A DNA stretch of 42,497 bases. It comes from an uncultured Verrucomicrobiales bacterium. GTDB taxonomy: Bacteria > Verrucomicrobiota > Verrucomicrobiia > Verrucomicrobiales > DEV007. The stretch lies in assembly GCA_938082635.1 (NCBI GenBank), contig CALLLI010000100.1, positions 1 to 42,497 on the forward strand, read 5' to 3'. The notes below the pieces were generated by a model. That model did no database searches and was not told the DNA's origin. It was given only the letters and a program-made list of their open reading frames with translations. This document shows positions 9,272 to 17,415 of this stretch, one piece after another. Made by a program: the position numbers and the translations under genes. The number at the start of each line of letters is the position of its first letter. The stretch's first letter is position 1.

Positions 9272-10642
9272 TCATACCTGAGCGTCGTCTAACGGTAGAT
9301 TCACGGCGAAAGTCGTTCCAGATTCGTCTGTTTCTAAGAGTTGCAACTCGCCCCCGATCTGCCTCGCGAGTTGGGCCGAGATCACTAGCCCAATCCCAGT
9401 CCCCTGTTCTTTGCCCGACTTCTTGGGCACAAAGAGACGTTCTCGAAGCTCCGGCGAAATGCCCTCGCCGTGATCGGCAATTTCGACAACGAGCAATGCT
9501 TCATTCCGCATGCGAAAGGTGACATCGACCGCACTCCCAGGAGGGGCAGCCTCAAGCGCATTCTCCGTGAGGTTGACGAGAATGAGTAGAAGCACATTTC
9601 CCTGCCGACCTGAGAGGGTGCGACTAGGAACATCCGACAGATGCAAGGAAACGTCCCGCCGCTTGGCCTTCGAAAGTGTCTTCTCCTCGAGCAGACCGCG
9701 CACTTCATTGAGATCGTATTCATAAACGAGCTCACTCTCCTCATCGCGCATCACGTCGACGAGATGATCAATCATGCGCTGCATTTCACGGACACGCTCT
9801 TTCCCATGCTTGGCATGCGTCTCCGTCAGGGTTTCTTCAAAAAGCCCTTTCAGCGCAGCCAGAGGATTCTTCAATCCATGAATCAAATGCGCGCTGAGCG
9901 AACCCACAGCAGAGGACTTGTCCGCGAAGGCCAGTTGATGGTTCAGTTCGACCAGCCGCTGATGGGACTCTTCGATCAACCGGCGAGAACGCTCCGATTG
10001 ACGATAGGCCCAAGCAAAGAGCGTCGCAAGACACACCAACGCCATCGCCAGCAACGCCCCACTGATCGTTACCAACTGACGGTCCATCTCATGCAGATCG
10101 TTCGCGGTCTCGGCACCATCTAATAGATACCGCGCCATGGCCACCGTCCGCTCCTCGGCATCATCACGGAGCGGGACAATCACTTCGACCAAGGCAATGC
10201 CTAGCGGCTTACTCTCAGCCTCACTGTTAGGAAATAGATCTGCCCCGTAAGCCTCAGCGTGATAGCGAGTTGAGGGTTCACCTTGGAGGGCCCTCGCCAA
10301 GTCGGCTGGAGCCAAGGTGATGGTGAGTGACTCACCAATATCATCACTGATGAGGAAACCATCTTCATCAAAGAGGCTCACATCGATGAGGTTATCCATC
10401 TGCACGTCCGACAGAACGAGACTGATGAGTTCGCTCGCCTCGAAGAGGCTCCCCGTGAGCAGAAGTGTCTCGCGAGTCTCTGCTAGTTGATTTGCTGACA
10501 GGGGCTGGAGGATCTTACCATGCTGATCAATGAAGACCGTCCGAAGTTGCCCACGCACGCTCCAGGTGAGCCAGGCCACGAGACAAGTCAGCACGATTGC
10601 AGTGATGGCAAACAGCTTGAGAGCAATGCGTTTGGTAAGCAT
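9272..10642 (-). CDS. membrane sensor histidine kinase
   Basis: A 456-residue kinase with TM1 at about residues 7-28 and TM2 at about 193-213, enclosing a periplasmic sensor domain of some 165 residues. The DHp H-box is LSAHLIHGLKNPLAALKG with His about 255, and the HATPase motifs are NLTENALEA (N), DHGEGI (G1) and GTGIGLVISAQLA (G2). There is no clear HAMP, only a short coiled coil after TM2. It lies 63 bp downstream of the beta-barrel gene on the same strand. Its likely partner is the NtrC-type regulator 2.2 kb upstream, because this kinase type (periplasmic sensor, LKNPLAALKG box) commonly pairs with sigma-54 activators. That pairing is inference from position. Confidence 0.92.
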   Translation of the reverse strand: MLTKRIALKLFAITAIVLTCLVAWLTWSVRGQLRTVFIDQHGKILQPLSANQLAETRETLLLTGSLFEASELISLVLSDVQMDNLIDVSLFDEDGFLISDDIGESLTITLAPADLARALQGEPSTRYHAEAYGADLFPNSEAESKPLGIALVEVIVPLRDDAEERTVAMARYLLDGAETANDLHEMDRQLVTISGALLAMALVCLATLFAWAYRQSERSRRLIEESHQRLVELNHQLAFADKSSAVGSLSAHLIHGLKNPLAALKGLFEETLTETHAKHGKERVREMQRMIDHLVDVMRDEESELVYEYDLNEVRGLLEEKTLSKAKRRDVSLHLSDVPSRTLSGRQGNVLLLILVNLTENALEAAPPGSAVDVTFRMRNEALLVVEIADHGEGISPELRERLFVPKKSGKEQGTGIGLVISAQLARQIGGELQLLETDESGTTFAVNLPLDDAQV

Positions 10643-10705
10643 GTTAATGTATATCCATGAGGAAATAGATGATCATCGACAACTCAACCAACTAGCACAG
10701 CATCA

Positions 10706-11899
10706 TCAGAACGTATGGTGAAGGCCGAGAGTGAACACGTGCACATCGTACTGATCCTCCAGAACATTGGACAGATAGCCCTCAAAACCATAGCGAGCAA
10801 CGCCTTCCAAAGCCGTTCCGAATTTCCGCTTCGCATCAAGCCCCAGTCCGAGCCGGGATCGATGGCGTTGGTTGGAGTCTCCCACTTCTTTCGTTTGCAC
10901 AGTATAATCGTAGTGCGTGTAGCTGCCGTTGAGTGAGACCGACCAGCGATCCTGTTTGTAGGCTAGGGTCTGCGCGACTCTCGTCATGGCAAAGTCATTG
11001 AAGCCAGAGCCAGAGTCTTGTACTAGTCGATGCCTCAGCCTCGTCTTGCTGCGCCAGTGTTTTGCCTTATCGAGGTCGACTTCCAATCCCAGTTCTACCT
11101 GATGCTCCTCCCATGACAGCTTCTTGCCCGGGATACTGTTTCCGCTACGATCCCGCTCTAAGCGATCCGCATAGTCACGCTGCTCGTAGCTGTAGCTGCA
11201 GACAACTTTCGCTCGATCTGACAGAGACACACGAAGATCGGAAACGAGTCCAATTTCATCGTAGTTCTGATCGCTGTCTTGGAACCGATTGAAGGACACA
11301 GGCAAGCGGAATCCCAAGGTGGTTCGATCTGTCAGTTTCACTTCCGCACGCGGAGTCACCACGAACTGATGCAAGGTTATATTCGTCCGCCCCAAATCCA
11401 ACTCTTCAAACTCTAAGCTGAACGCTTGCTCCAAGTACATGTACTGGCCAGCCAACCCAATTTGCCAGCCACCACCTAACGGTTTGTCCACCTGGGCCAG
11501 AGCGATGCCTAACCACTCGTTGTTGAGACCATCAACATCGGCGTAGTGCCGATTCTCCACCAGCACGTAGCCCAGAAACTTCCAATCCGTGGGTTGTCCA
11601 AGCCTAAAGACCGTCGTTTCCCACTCGGTCAAGGTAAACGCACTGTCCTCCTCCGAGAAGGCGCTGAAGAGAGCATTCGTTTTGTAGCCACCACCTACCA
11701 GAAGACGATGCTCGATATCCCAGAGTGCCGAGGTCGGTTCTGTCTCTCCTGACAGCTCAGCCTCTCCATAAAGAAGCGCATCCAGCAAGTCATCGTCCGC
11801 CAACAAAGCTTCGACATCGAGCGTCTCCTCCTCGTCTGCCAGACCAGGCACAAGTCCTGACCAGAGCATGCATGCTATGAGTAGAAGAAGTCGGCTCAT
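10706..11899 (-). CDS. outer-membrane beta-barrel protein
   Basis: A 397-residue protein with a signal peptide (SRLLLLIACMLWSGLVPGLA), a short acidic segment rich in Asp/Glu/Leu, then alternating amphipathic strands typical of a barrel (WQIGLAGQYMYLEQAF, VVCSYSYEQRDYADR, WSVSLNGSYTHYDYTV). It ends in a C-terminal aromatic, HTF, as outer-membrane insertion signals do. The frame is open to a TTG at 11908, but the ATG at 11899 begins the signal peptide. It sits between the coiled-coil protein and the histidine kinase and probably shares a transcript with the kinase. The substrate or cargo is unknown. Confidence 0.8.
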   Translation of the reverse strand: MSRLLLLIACMLWSGLVPGLADEEETLDVEALLADDDLLDALLYGEAELSGETEPTSALWDIEHRLLVGGGYKTNALFSAFSEEDSAFTLTEWETTVFRLGQPTDWKFLGYVLVENRHYADVDGLNNEWLGIALAQVDKPLGGGWQIGLAGQYMYLEQAFSLEFEELDLGRTNITLHQFVVTPRAEVKLTDRTTLGFRLPVSFNRFQDSDQNYDEIGLVSDLRVSLSDRAKVVCSYSYEQRDYADRLERDRSGNSIPGKKLSWEEHQVELGLEVDLDKAKHWRSKTRLRHRLVQDSGSGFNDFAMTRVAQTLAYKQDRWSVSLNGSYTHYDYTVQTKEVGDSNQRHRSRLGLGLDAKRKFGTALEGVARYGFEGYLSNVLEDQYDVHVFTLGLHHTF

Positions 11900-11953
11900 C
11901 GCGACCAAGGGTCCATGTCATTGCCATACGATCAATGACAATCACAAACGCAA

Positions 11954-11988
11954 AGAGCCGCCCAACAGACACGCTGCTGGGCGGCTCT
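11954..11988 (-). terminator. terminator after the coiled-coil gene
   Basis: AGAGCCGCCCA (11954-11964) pairs with TGGGCGGCTCT (11978-11988), with three further inner pairs (11966-11968 with 11974-11976). On the minus strand it is followed by TTTGCGTTTG, so it serves the gene ending at 12006 and separates it from the beta-barrel/kinase unit. Confidence 0.9.
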
Positions 11989-12005
11989 GAAAGATAGGTC
12001 AGAGG

Positions 12006-12647
12006 TTACTCACCGTCACGGCGGTCATTCTCCTCTTGGCGATTGCCGCGAATCTCCTCGCGAAGCTTCTTCAACTCGTCGCGCACTTGCTTATGGAGGT
12101 CGCGTTGCTCAACCTTGTGATCATCCAGCAAGGCCTTGCGCTCTTCCTTCGTTTCGGCTGCAGCGAGAGCAGTCCGCAGGGCCTCGTGGGCCGCTTTCTT
12201 CTCTTCGCGTGATTGGCTGAGAAGTTTGCGCAGATCTTTCACGCCATCTGGTGCGTTCTCAAGCTTAGCGTCACGGGCTTCCTTAGCGGCATCACGGAGA
12301 GCTTCAGCAGCCTCGCGCTGAGCGTCAATCAATGCGGCGTTCTCGTCTTTAAAGCTGGAAACGACCTCTTTGACCTGGCCACGGGTGGCATCTGCCCCGA
12401 GAGCGGCAATTTCTGCCTTGAGAGCATCACGAAGGGCTTTGCGCTCCTCGTCGTAACTTTCCTTCTGAGCTTGAATCTCGGCAGGCAGTTCTGGACGACC
12501 ATTCTTAAAGGCGTCTTTCGCTTTCTTAATCGCTTCTTCAGCGGCCTTACGAGCGGCATCGATGTCTGGGCCGCCAAGGCCTCGCTGGGCCATGGAAAGG
12601 CTGGTAAATCCAAGAACGAGAGCTGCGGTGATGGTGAGTAACTTCAT
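12006..12647 (-). CDS. periplasmic Ala/Lys/Glu-rich coiled-coil protein
   Basis: A 213-residue protein with a signal peptide (MKLLTITAALVLGFTSLSMAQ) and then an almost entirely helical, charged sequence. Long runs of heptad-like A/K/E/R/D/L occur from about residue 35 to the end, closing in a hydrophilic RxxExxDRRDGE tail. The chosen ATG at 12647 has AAGGAAG about six bases upstream; a longer frame to 12689 would bury the signal peptide. I do not recognise a named family. By position between a kinase and an NtrC-type regulator, and by its helical, extracytoplasmic, low-complexity nature, it resembles Spy/CpxP/ZraP-like envelope accessory proteins in a general way only. Its own terminator suggests an independently controlled, possibly abundant product. 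Confidence 0.75.
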   Translation of the reverse strand: MKLLTITAALVLGFTSLSMAQRGLGGPDIDAARKAAEEAIKKAKDAFKNGRPELPAEIQAQKESYDEERKALRDALKAEIAALGADATRGQVKEVVSSFKDENAALIDAQREAAEALRDAAKEARDAKLENAPDGVKDLRKLLSQSREEKKAAHEALRTALAAAETKEERKALLDDHKVEQRDLHKQVRDELKKLREEIRGNRQEENDRRDGE

Positions 12648-12751
12648 GCACACTTCCTTTGCATGAAGCGTACCGTTCCGAACAACCACCCCTTAAGCAA
12701 CTTACTACCAGGCACTTAAAGAAACGATGCCTGCCACGTTCAAAACTCAAA

Positions 12752-12769
12752 TTGGGCATATTGCCCCAA
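12752..12769 (-). terminator. probable terminator of the NtrC-type regulator gene
   Basis: On the minus strand TTGGGGCA / TGCCCAA form a hairpin followed by TTTGAGTTTT. A second inverted repeat, GGGAAATA...TATTTCCC, overlaps the regulator stop codon just before it. Confidence 0.6.
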
Positions 12770-12800
12770 CATTCACTGGGAAATAGCCCCCAGTTGGGAA

Positions 12801-14228
12801 TTATTTCCCCATGGCCTTCATGCGATAGCGAATGAAGTCCCGTTTCACACCGAGCAACCGGGCTGCCGCAGAGACATTCTCCCCAGACTGATCGAGCGCC
12901 TTCTGAATCATCCGATTCATCGCCTCGTCTAGTGAGAATCCTTCTTCAGGAAATTGCCACCCAGGTTGGAGCCAATCCTCGGGCACGCGACTGGTAGTCG
13001 GAATAGCGGCGAATGCACCAAGCGCGCTCTCCTGACGACTAGCCGGTACAAGGTGGGAGAAATCGAGCGTTTCTCCCCTGCCCCACACGAGCTGGCGCTC
13101 GAGTTCGTGCATCAGTTCGCGGACATTCCCTGGCCAAGGGTAATCTAATAGGAAGCCTTCCTGCTCCTTGGGCACTTGAGTGACACTCGCTTGATAACGT
13201 TCGGATAGCTGGCCAAGCAGGTGATTGGCCAGCGCCACGATATCATGTCCGCGATCTCGCAATGGTGGAATGTCTACGGTGAGCAGGTTGAGACGATGAT
13301 AGAGATCTTCGCGGAACTCTCCCTTCGCAATCATGTCCTGCAAATCCGCATTCGTCGCGCCAATCACGCGCACATCCACGGCAAGATCCTTGTTTCCTCC
13401 TACCCGGCGGATCTTGCGGTCCTCAATGGCCGTCAGGAGCTTCGCCTGAACTGCCGGAGACAAAGTAGGCACTTCATCGAGAAAGAGGGTGCCTTGATGA
13501 GCCGCCTCGAACAATCCCATACGTGCCTTCCGGGCGTCTGTGAAAGCGCCCCGCTCATGGCCAAAGAGTTCCGATTCTGCCAGATTGTCCGGCAAGGTCG
13601 AGCAATTCACTTCCACGATTTCCTGATCGGCCCGCGGCCCGTGGCGATGAATCCAGCGCGCAAAGGTCGACTTACCCGTACCCGTAGCCCCAGAGATCAT
13701 GACCGGAGGAAGCGCCGTCGCCAAACGCTGGTCCGCCTCCAGAATCCGCTCAAGCTGCTCCTGCACCTTGCCAAGGGAGCCCCCAAAGAAGAGTCCATCC
13801 TGGGACGGCTTGACCAGGGCCTGCCGATGCTCCAGCAAACGCACGGCCTGCTCCTGCCGTTGGCAACGCTTAAATATAATAGGGAGCTCTTCGTGATCGA
13901 AGGGCTTCGCCAGGAAATCCGCAGCTCCGAGCTGCATCGCTTCGACCGCCCGCCCCACGCCACCGTCAGAGGTCATCACCACCACCGACGTGGTTTCCGG
14001 GAAAGCCCCTTCCCTTAATAAGTCCAGGCCCTCGCCATCAGGTAGCTGAATGTCGACGAGCGCGAAATCGAAGGTCCACTCTTTAAGAGCCACGCGAGCC
14101 TTGGCCAACGTGTCCACCGCCACCACTTCGGCCCCAGCCCGCTCAAGAAAGGCCGCAGCCCGCTTCCGAAGCATCAGCTCATCTTCCAAGACTAGGATCT
14201 CCCGATCAGCAATGAGGCCGCGCTCCAT
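12801..14228 (-). CDS. sigma-54-dependent response regulator, NtrC family
   Basis: A 475-residue regulator. The receiver domain (about 8-125) keeps the acidic pair (EDE), phospho-acceptor Asp in ALVDIQLPDGEGL and Lys in FLAKPFD. The AAA sigma-54 interaction domain (about 150-390) has Walker A GATGTGKS, Walker B-type GTLFLDEV and the loop GAFTDA in place of the more usual GAFTGA. A Fis-type HTH closes the protein (SAAARLLGVKRDFIRYRMK). It should bind enhancer sites and activate sigma-54 promoters, presumably under control of the histidine kinase encoded downstream. I looked for a GG-N10-GC promoter before the coiled-coil and barrel genes and found none with correct spacing, so its targets are open. 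Confidence 0.93.
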   Translation of the reverse strand: MERGLIADREILVLEDELMLRKRAAAFLERAGAEVVAVDTLAKARVALKEWTFDFALVDIQLPDGEGLDLLREGAFPETTSVVVMTSDGGVGRAVEAMQLGAADFLAKPFDHEELPIIFKRCQRQEQAVRLLEHRQALVKPSQDGLFFGGSLGKVQEQLERILEADQRLATALPPVMISGATGTGKSTFARWIHRHGPRADQEIVEVNCSTLPDNLAESELFGHERGAFTDARKARMGLFEAAHQGTLFLDEVPTLSPAVQAKLLTAIEDRKIRRVGGNKDLAVDVRVIGATNADLQDMIAKGEFREDLYHRLNLLTVDIPPLRDRGHDIVALANHLLGQLSERYQASVTQVPKEQEGFLLDYPWPGNVRELMHELERQLVWGRGETLDFSHLVPASRQESALGAFAAIPTTSRVPEDWLQPGWQFPEEGFSLDEAMNRMIQKALDQSGENVSAAARLLGVKRDFIRYRMKAMGK

Positions 14229-14489
14229 ATAAGCAGCAGCCTAGCGCCACGAGCCGCCGCTTCAAGCCCCTCGTTTTAAGGCAATCCCTGAGCTTTTCTC
14301 AATTCTGGCTCTTTATTATAATTTTTATCATAAAAATGATTTACTTTTATAGTGATTATTGTAAAATGAATCAGCTTTGAAACACGTCTCACTTCAGATT
14401 CCAATGAACACCACAACTCCCCAAACTCCGCCTCGATCCTCTCAACATCGACGGCTGCACTCACTCAAGAGAATCACTACCTAGGTAAG
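14229..14489. other. AT-rich divergent intergenic region
   Basis: These 261 bp separate the divergent regulator and sugar transferase genes. Bases of about 14310-14370 are strongly AT-rich and contain the hairpin ATTTTTA-TCA-TAAAAAT (14321-14337). Promoters for both directions are likely here, but I could not choose a convincing -35/-10 pair. Confidence 0.5.
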
Positions 14490-15056
14490 ATGAGCCCTCT
14501 CAAGCGCGGCCTCGACATCATCGGTGCCCTCGTTGGCCTGATCTTGTCAGCACCTCTCATGATGGTCATCGGCATCCTCATCTACCGCGAATCGCCCGGC
14601 TCGGTGATCTATACCCAGAAGCGCGTTGGCCGCGGCGGTAAACTCTTCACCATCGTCAAGCTCCGCAGCATGAAGTTCGATTCTGAGACCGGTGGCCCAG
14701 GCTGGACGAATGAGAACGATCCCCGCGGTCTCAAAGTTAGCAAATTCATCCGCGCCTGGAACCTCGACGAGGTCCCTCAGTTCTGGAACGTCCTCAAAGG
14801 CGACATGAGCCTCGTCGGCCCACGTCCTGAGCGTCCTGAGCACATCGAGCGCCTCCGCGAAGAGATTCAAGGTTGGGACAAGCGTGTCGCAGTGAAGCCA
14901 GGTCTTACAGGTCTTGCCCAAGTCAACGGATGGCGCGGCGATACAGACATGAATGAGCGCCTCAACAGCGACGTGAACTAAATCCGCAACGGCTCGTTCC
15001 GCATGGATCTCGTCATCATGGCTCGCACGCTCATCAATCGCGAGAACGCTCACTAG
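14490..15056 (+). pseudogene. polyprenyl-phosphate sugar-1-phosphate transferase with in-frame TAA
   Basis: Bacterial sugar transferase (WcaJ/PglC family), initiating exopolysaccharide or glycan synthesis by moving a sugar phosphate to undecaprenyl phosphate. It has an N-terminal reentrant helix (IIGALVGLILSAPLMMVIG), YTQKRVGRGGKLFTIVKLRSM, the basic/acidic catalytic stretch LDEVPQFWNVLKGDMSLVGPRPE, and KPGLTGLAQVNGW. The frame stops at TAA 14979-14981 after NSDVN. Reading on in the same frame gives IRNGSFRMDLVIMARTLI and ends at TAG 15054-15056, exactly the expected family tail, where the stop replaces the Tyr of the conserved 'DVxYIRN' motif. So 163 residues are made unless the stop is read through. 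The full length would be 188 residues. Mutation or sequence error are both possible. Confidence 0.85.
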
Positions 15057-15128
15057 CAGAAACACTTTGCGTCAGTCGTGAGTGGCCTGGGGAGGCGCTT
15101 GCGACTGGCGCGTCGAAGAAAGAGCAGC

Positions 15129-15163
15129 AGCCCCCCCCCGTCGGATACGTCCGGCGGGGGGCT
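15129..15163 (+). terminator. terminator after the sugar transferase
   Basis: AGCCCCCC (15129-15136) pairs with GGGGGGCT (15156-15163), with extra inner pairs CCG/CGG, followed by TTTGCGTT. It lies about 70 bp after the ancestral stop at 15056. Confidence 0.85.
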
Positions 15164-15225
15164 TTGCGTTCATGGGCGGTGTTTCGAGTGTCAGAATTTC
15201 CTCAGCTGTGTGAAGATAAAGGACC

Positions 15226-15963
15226 ATGCCATCTTCCATTCGCCCTGGCACCCTCATCATCCTTCTGGTCCTTTGCGCTGTCATTGTCTGGCAACGACGA
15301 ACTATCCACGATTTGCGACAGCCTCATGACGCTGCCATCACCTCCCTTTCCCAAGGTCCCCAGGAAACACCCTCGATCGTTCCGCCACCAACGCCTAACA
15401 AAGAAGCCTCCCGCCCCACGAAGGACCAAGACTTACGCGAGCGCATCATGCATCTCGAATCTCAATTAGCCGAGTTTACCAAACCATTCGAATCAGATAT
15501 CCGCAGCGCCACAGTCGACACCGAAGTCCTCGCGGATGAAACGCTCGTCACCGGCGGCTACAAGACGCCCGATGGAAATACCAACTTTCTCTTTCTTCGA
15601 CCTGAGCGAACTGTCTTGGACGATGGGCGAGTAGCCGTAAAACTCTCCAGCACAGTGATAGCCCTATCGGATGAGCACCTCAAAGGCTCCGGTGTGGAAG
15701 ACTTGGCCACAAATGCTTCAAACACCCTACAACATGGCGAAGCCTGGAAGAACACTGAAGCTGAAAGCATCCTCACCGATCTACAAGAAACCGGGATGGT
15801 CGGCATGCCCTCAATCCTTGCCCTGCCCGGACAAGCTGCTCAGATCAACATCCAAGATGACCTGCAATACAAGGTCACCCCCGAGTTTCTCGACAACGGT
15901 AAAGACTTCCAAATTCGTCTTCGCATGGAACACCCAAACAATGTCAGCGAAACCAATGAATGA
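15226..15963 (+). CDS. membrane-anchored protein of unknown function
   Basis: A 245-residue protein with one N-terminal hydrophobic anchor (PGTLIILLVLCAVIVW) and a basic residue cluster after it, then a Pro/Ser-rich linker and a short coiled coil (about 75-100). The remaining domain contains two recognisable patterns: LVTGGYKTPDGNTNFLFL near residue 118 and MPSILALPGQAAQINI near 200. The second is reminiscent of the 'set of values, then perfect input' strand pairs found in secretin-like or extracytoplasmic verrucomicrobial proteins, but I cannot name a family. It precedes the nitroreductase by 15 bp, so the two may be cotranscribed. Confidence 0.7.
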   Translation: MPSSIRPGTLIILLVLCAVIVWQRRTIHDLRQPHDAAITSLSQGPQETPSIVPPPTPNKEASRPTKDQDLRERIMHLESQLAEFTKPFESDIRSATVDTEVLADETLVTGGYKTPDGNTNFLFLRPERTVLDDGRVAVKLSSTVIALSDEHLKGSGVEDLATNASNTLQHGEAWKNTEAESILTDLQETGMVGMPSILALPGQAAQINIQDDLQYKVTPEFLDNGKDFQIRLRMEHPNNVSETNE

Positions 15964-15978
15964 GACAACACATTCGTT

Positions 15979-16650
15979 ATGCCAAATCCCTCAAACAGTC
16001 ACCCGCTCGAAGAGTATGAAGCCCCCTCCCACAACGATCTCCTAGCACGATCAGCAGCACTTCTAGATCAATCCAAGCGCCGTCGATCAGTCCGTGAGTT
16101 TTCAGATCACCCCGTACCCCGCGAAGTCATCGAGAGTTGCCTCAAGACCGCAGGCACGGCTCCAAGCGGTGCCAATCAACAACCCTGGCACTTCGCTGCC
16201 GTTCAAGATCCAGAAACCAAGTCAACGATTCGACGCGCAGCCGAAGCCGAAGAACAAACTTTCTATGAATCCCGCGCACCTCAAGATTGGTTAGACGCCT
16301 TAGCCCCGCTCGGCACCAATGCCCAGAAACCATTCTTAGAAATCGCCCCTTGGTTGATCGTCATCTTCTTGCAACCCTGGTCGAAAACCGACGGACAAGA
16401 ACAGCAAAAACACTACTACGCGAGAGAGTCCGTGGGCATCGCCACTGGTTTCCTCATCCAGGCCATTCATCACGCCGGGCTCGCCAGCCTAACACACACG
16501 CCTAGCCCAATGGGATTCCTAAACACCTTGCTCGGCCGTCCCAGTCACGAGAAACCCTTTCTTGTCCTCGTCGTGGGTTACCCAGCAGATCAGGCAACCG
16601 TTCCTTCGATCACCAAGAAGGCGCTCGGAGAGATCGCCAGCTTTCACTAG
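15979..16650 (+). CDS. nitroreductase-family FMN oxidoreductase
   Basis: A 223-residue enzyme of the nitroreductase/flavin oxidoreductase superfamily. FMN-binding motifs are [16 protein letters not shown] near residue 35, [12 protein letters not shown] near 57, and the C-terminal half with [22 protein letters not shown] and a late VLVVGYPA strand. The ASG/Asn-Gln-Gln-Pro arrangement is like that of dehalogenase-type members (BluB/iodotyrosine deiodinase branch), but the specific substrate is not apparent. It lies between the membrane-anchored unknown and the thioredoxin-like gene. A redox link to the latter is only a guess from position. Confidence 0.88.
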   Translation: MPNPSNSHPLEEYEAPSHNDLLARSAALLDQSKRRRSVREFSDHPVPREVIESCLKTAGTAPSGANQQPWHFAAVQDPETKSTIRRAAEAEEQTFYESRAPQDWLDALAPLGTNAQKPFLEIAPWLIVIFLQPWSKTDGQEQQKHYYARESVGIATGFLIQAIHHAGLASLTHTPSPMGFLNTLLGRPSHEKPFLVLVVGYPADQATVPSITKKALGEIASFH

Positions 16651-16715
16651 AGGGCTAATCGCCCGAACCGATCACTTCAGCAAGAATTCGGTAAAACTAC
16701 GGAATAAGTCACGCG

Positions 16716-16744
16716 TTGACTTCGTCTCACGCCATAGCAACAAT
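16716..16744 (+). promoter_or_regulatory. possible sigma-70 promoter of the thioredoxin-like gene
   Basis: TTGACT (16716-16721) and AACAAT (16739-16744) are 17 bp apart and lie 15 bp before the ATG at 16759. The -35 is good and the -10 is weak (4 of 6). If used, the leader is very short. Confidence 0.35.
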
Positions 16745-16758
16745 CAAGCTACGCAGTC

Positions 16759-17271
16759 ATGAATAAACTCTTCACCACAAGTATTGTCGGCCTCGCTTTG
16801 GCTTTGACTTCCGTCACCGGAAATGCAGAGACCAAAGCAAAGGGAAAAGTAGCCAGCGCCGTCGCGGGAAAACTCGTGAAAGCAGAAGGCAAGAAAGTCA
16901 AAGACTACAGCGTCAATGGCTCTCCAAAGCACTACGTTCTTTATTACTCTGCTAGTTGGTGAGGTGCCTGTAAATCCGTGACGCCACAGTTAGTGGACGC
17001 CTACAAGAGCAAGAAAGGGAACGACGTTGAATTCATCCTCATGAACTACGACGACAGTCAGAAGGGCATGGACAAGTACATGGTGAAGAGCAAGATCAAC
17101 TTCCCAGGCCTCAAGAACGGGGAACGCGAGTCCAACTACCTTTCAAAGGTATTTGAAACCAAAGGGTTGCCAACCTTGGTCATCGCAGACGCCGATGGCA
17201 AAGTCATCAGCTCCGGCGTTGGGGGACCAGAAATCTCCAAAGTCATCGCGAAGATCAAGACGCTCAAGTAA
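16759..17271 (+). CDS. thioredoxin-fold protein with TGA at the first active-site Cys (candidate selenoprotein)
   Basis: Read through one in-frame TGA (16960-16962, codon 68) this is a 170-residue secreted thioredoxin-like protein. It has a signal peptide (KLFTTSIVGLALALTSVTGNA), then YVLYYSASW-(TGA)-GACKSVTPQLVDAY, a cis-Pro-type loop (KGLPTLVIADADGK) and a final helix. The family motif is WCxxC, so TGA stands exactly where the nucleophilic Cys should be and gives UxxC with the resolving Cys kept. Sequence on both sides stays in one frame and is conserved in character. A SECIS-like hairpin follows at 16984-16996. The alternative is a Cys-to-stop mutation or sequence error, which matters because two other genes nearby carry in-frame stops. 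No selenocysteine machinery is in the window. Without recoding only a 67-residue fragment is made. Confidence 0.75.
16984..16996 (+). promoter_or_regulatory. candidate bacterial SECIS hairpin
   Basis: CCAC (16984-16987) pairs with GTGG (16993-16996) around loop AGTTA. The loop starts 25 nt after the TGA and has G at its second position. The bacterial SECIS pattern as I remember it asks for an apical loop 16-37 nt after UGA with G in the first two loop bases. The stem is short (4 bp), so folding support is modest. Confidence 0.4.
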
Positions 17272-17300
17272 CAAGGCCTCTCGGCCAACAAACGCTATAT

Positions 17301-17334
17301 AACGGCCCAATCAGCATTGTTTGATTGGGCCGTT
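17301..17334 (+). terminator. terminator of the thioredoxin-like gene
   Basis: AACGGCCCAATCA (17301-17313) pairs perfectly with TGATTGGGCCGTT (17322-17334), loop 8 nt, 29 bp after the stop. The following U tract is weak (CTCGTCT). Confidence 0.8.
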
Positions 17335-17415
17335 CTCGTCTACGGCAATACCTCCACTTCAACGCGACTTCTGCTTGTCATCGCCCACACACGAGCGGAG
17401 GCTGATGGCGTAGAG

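Noticed and set aside
12648-12800. sigma-54 promoter before the coiled-coil gene
   Set aside because: The best match on the minus strand (CTGGTAGTAAGTTGCT) has GG and GC separated by 9 rather than 10 bases, so the spacing is wrong.
13221-14018. long plus-strand open frame opposite the NtrC-type regulator
   Set aside because: It lies wholly inside the regulator, which has complete receiver, AAA and HTH motifs. The antisense frame shows no domain or signal.
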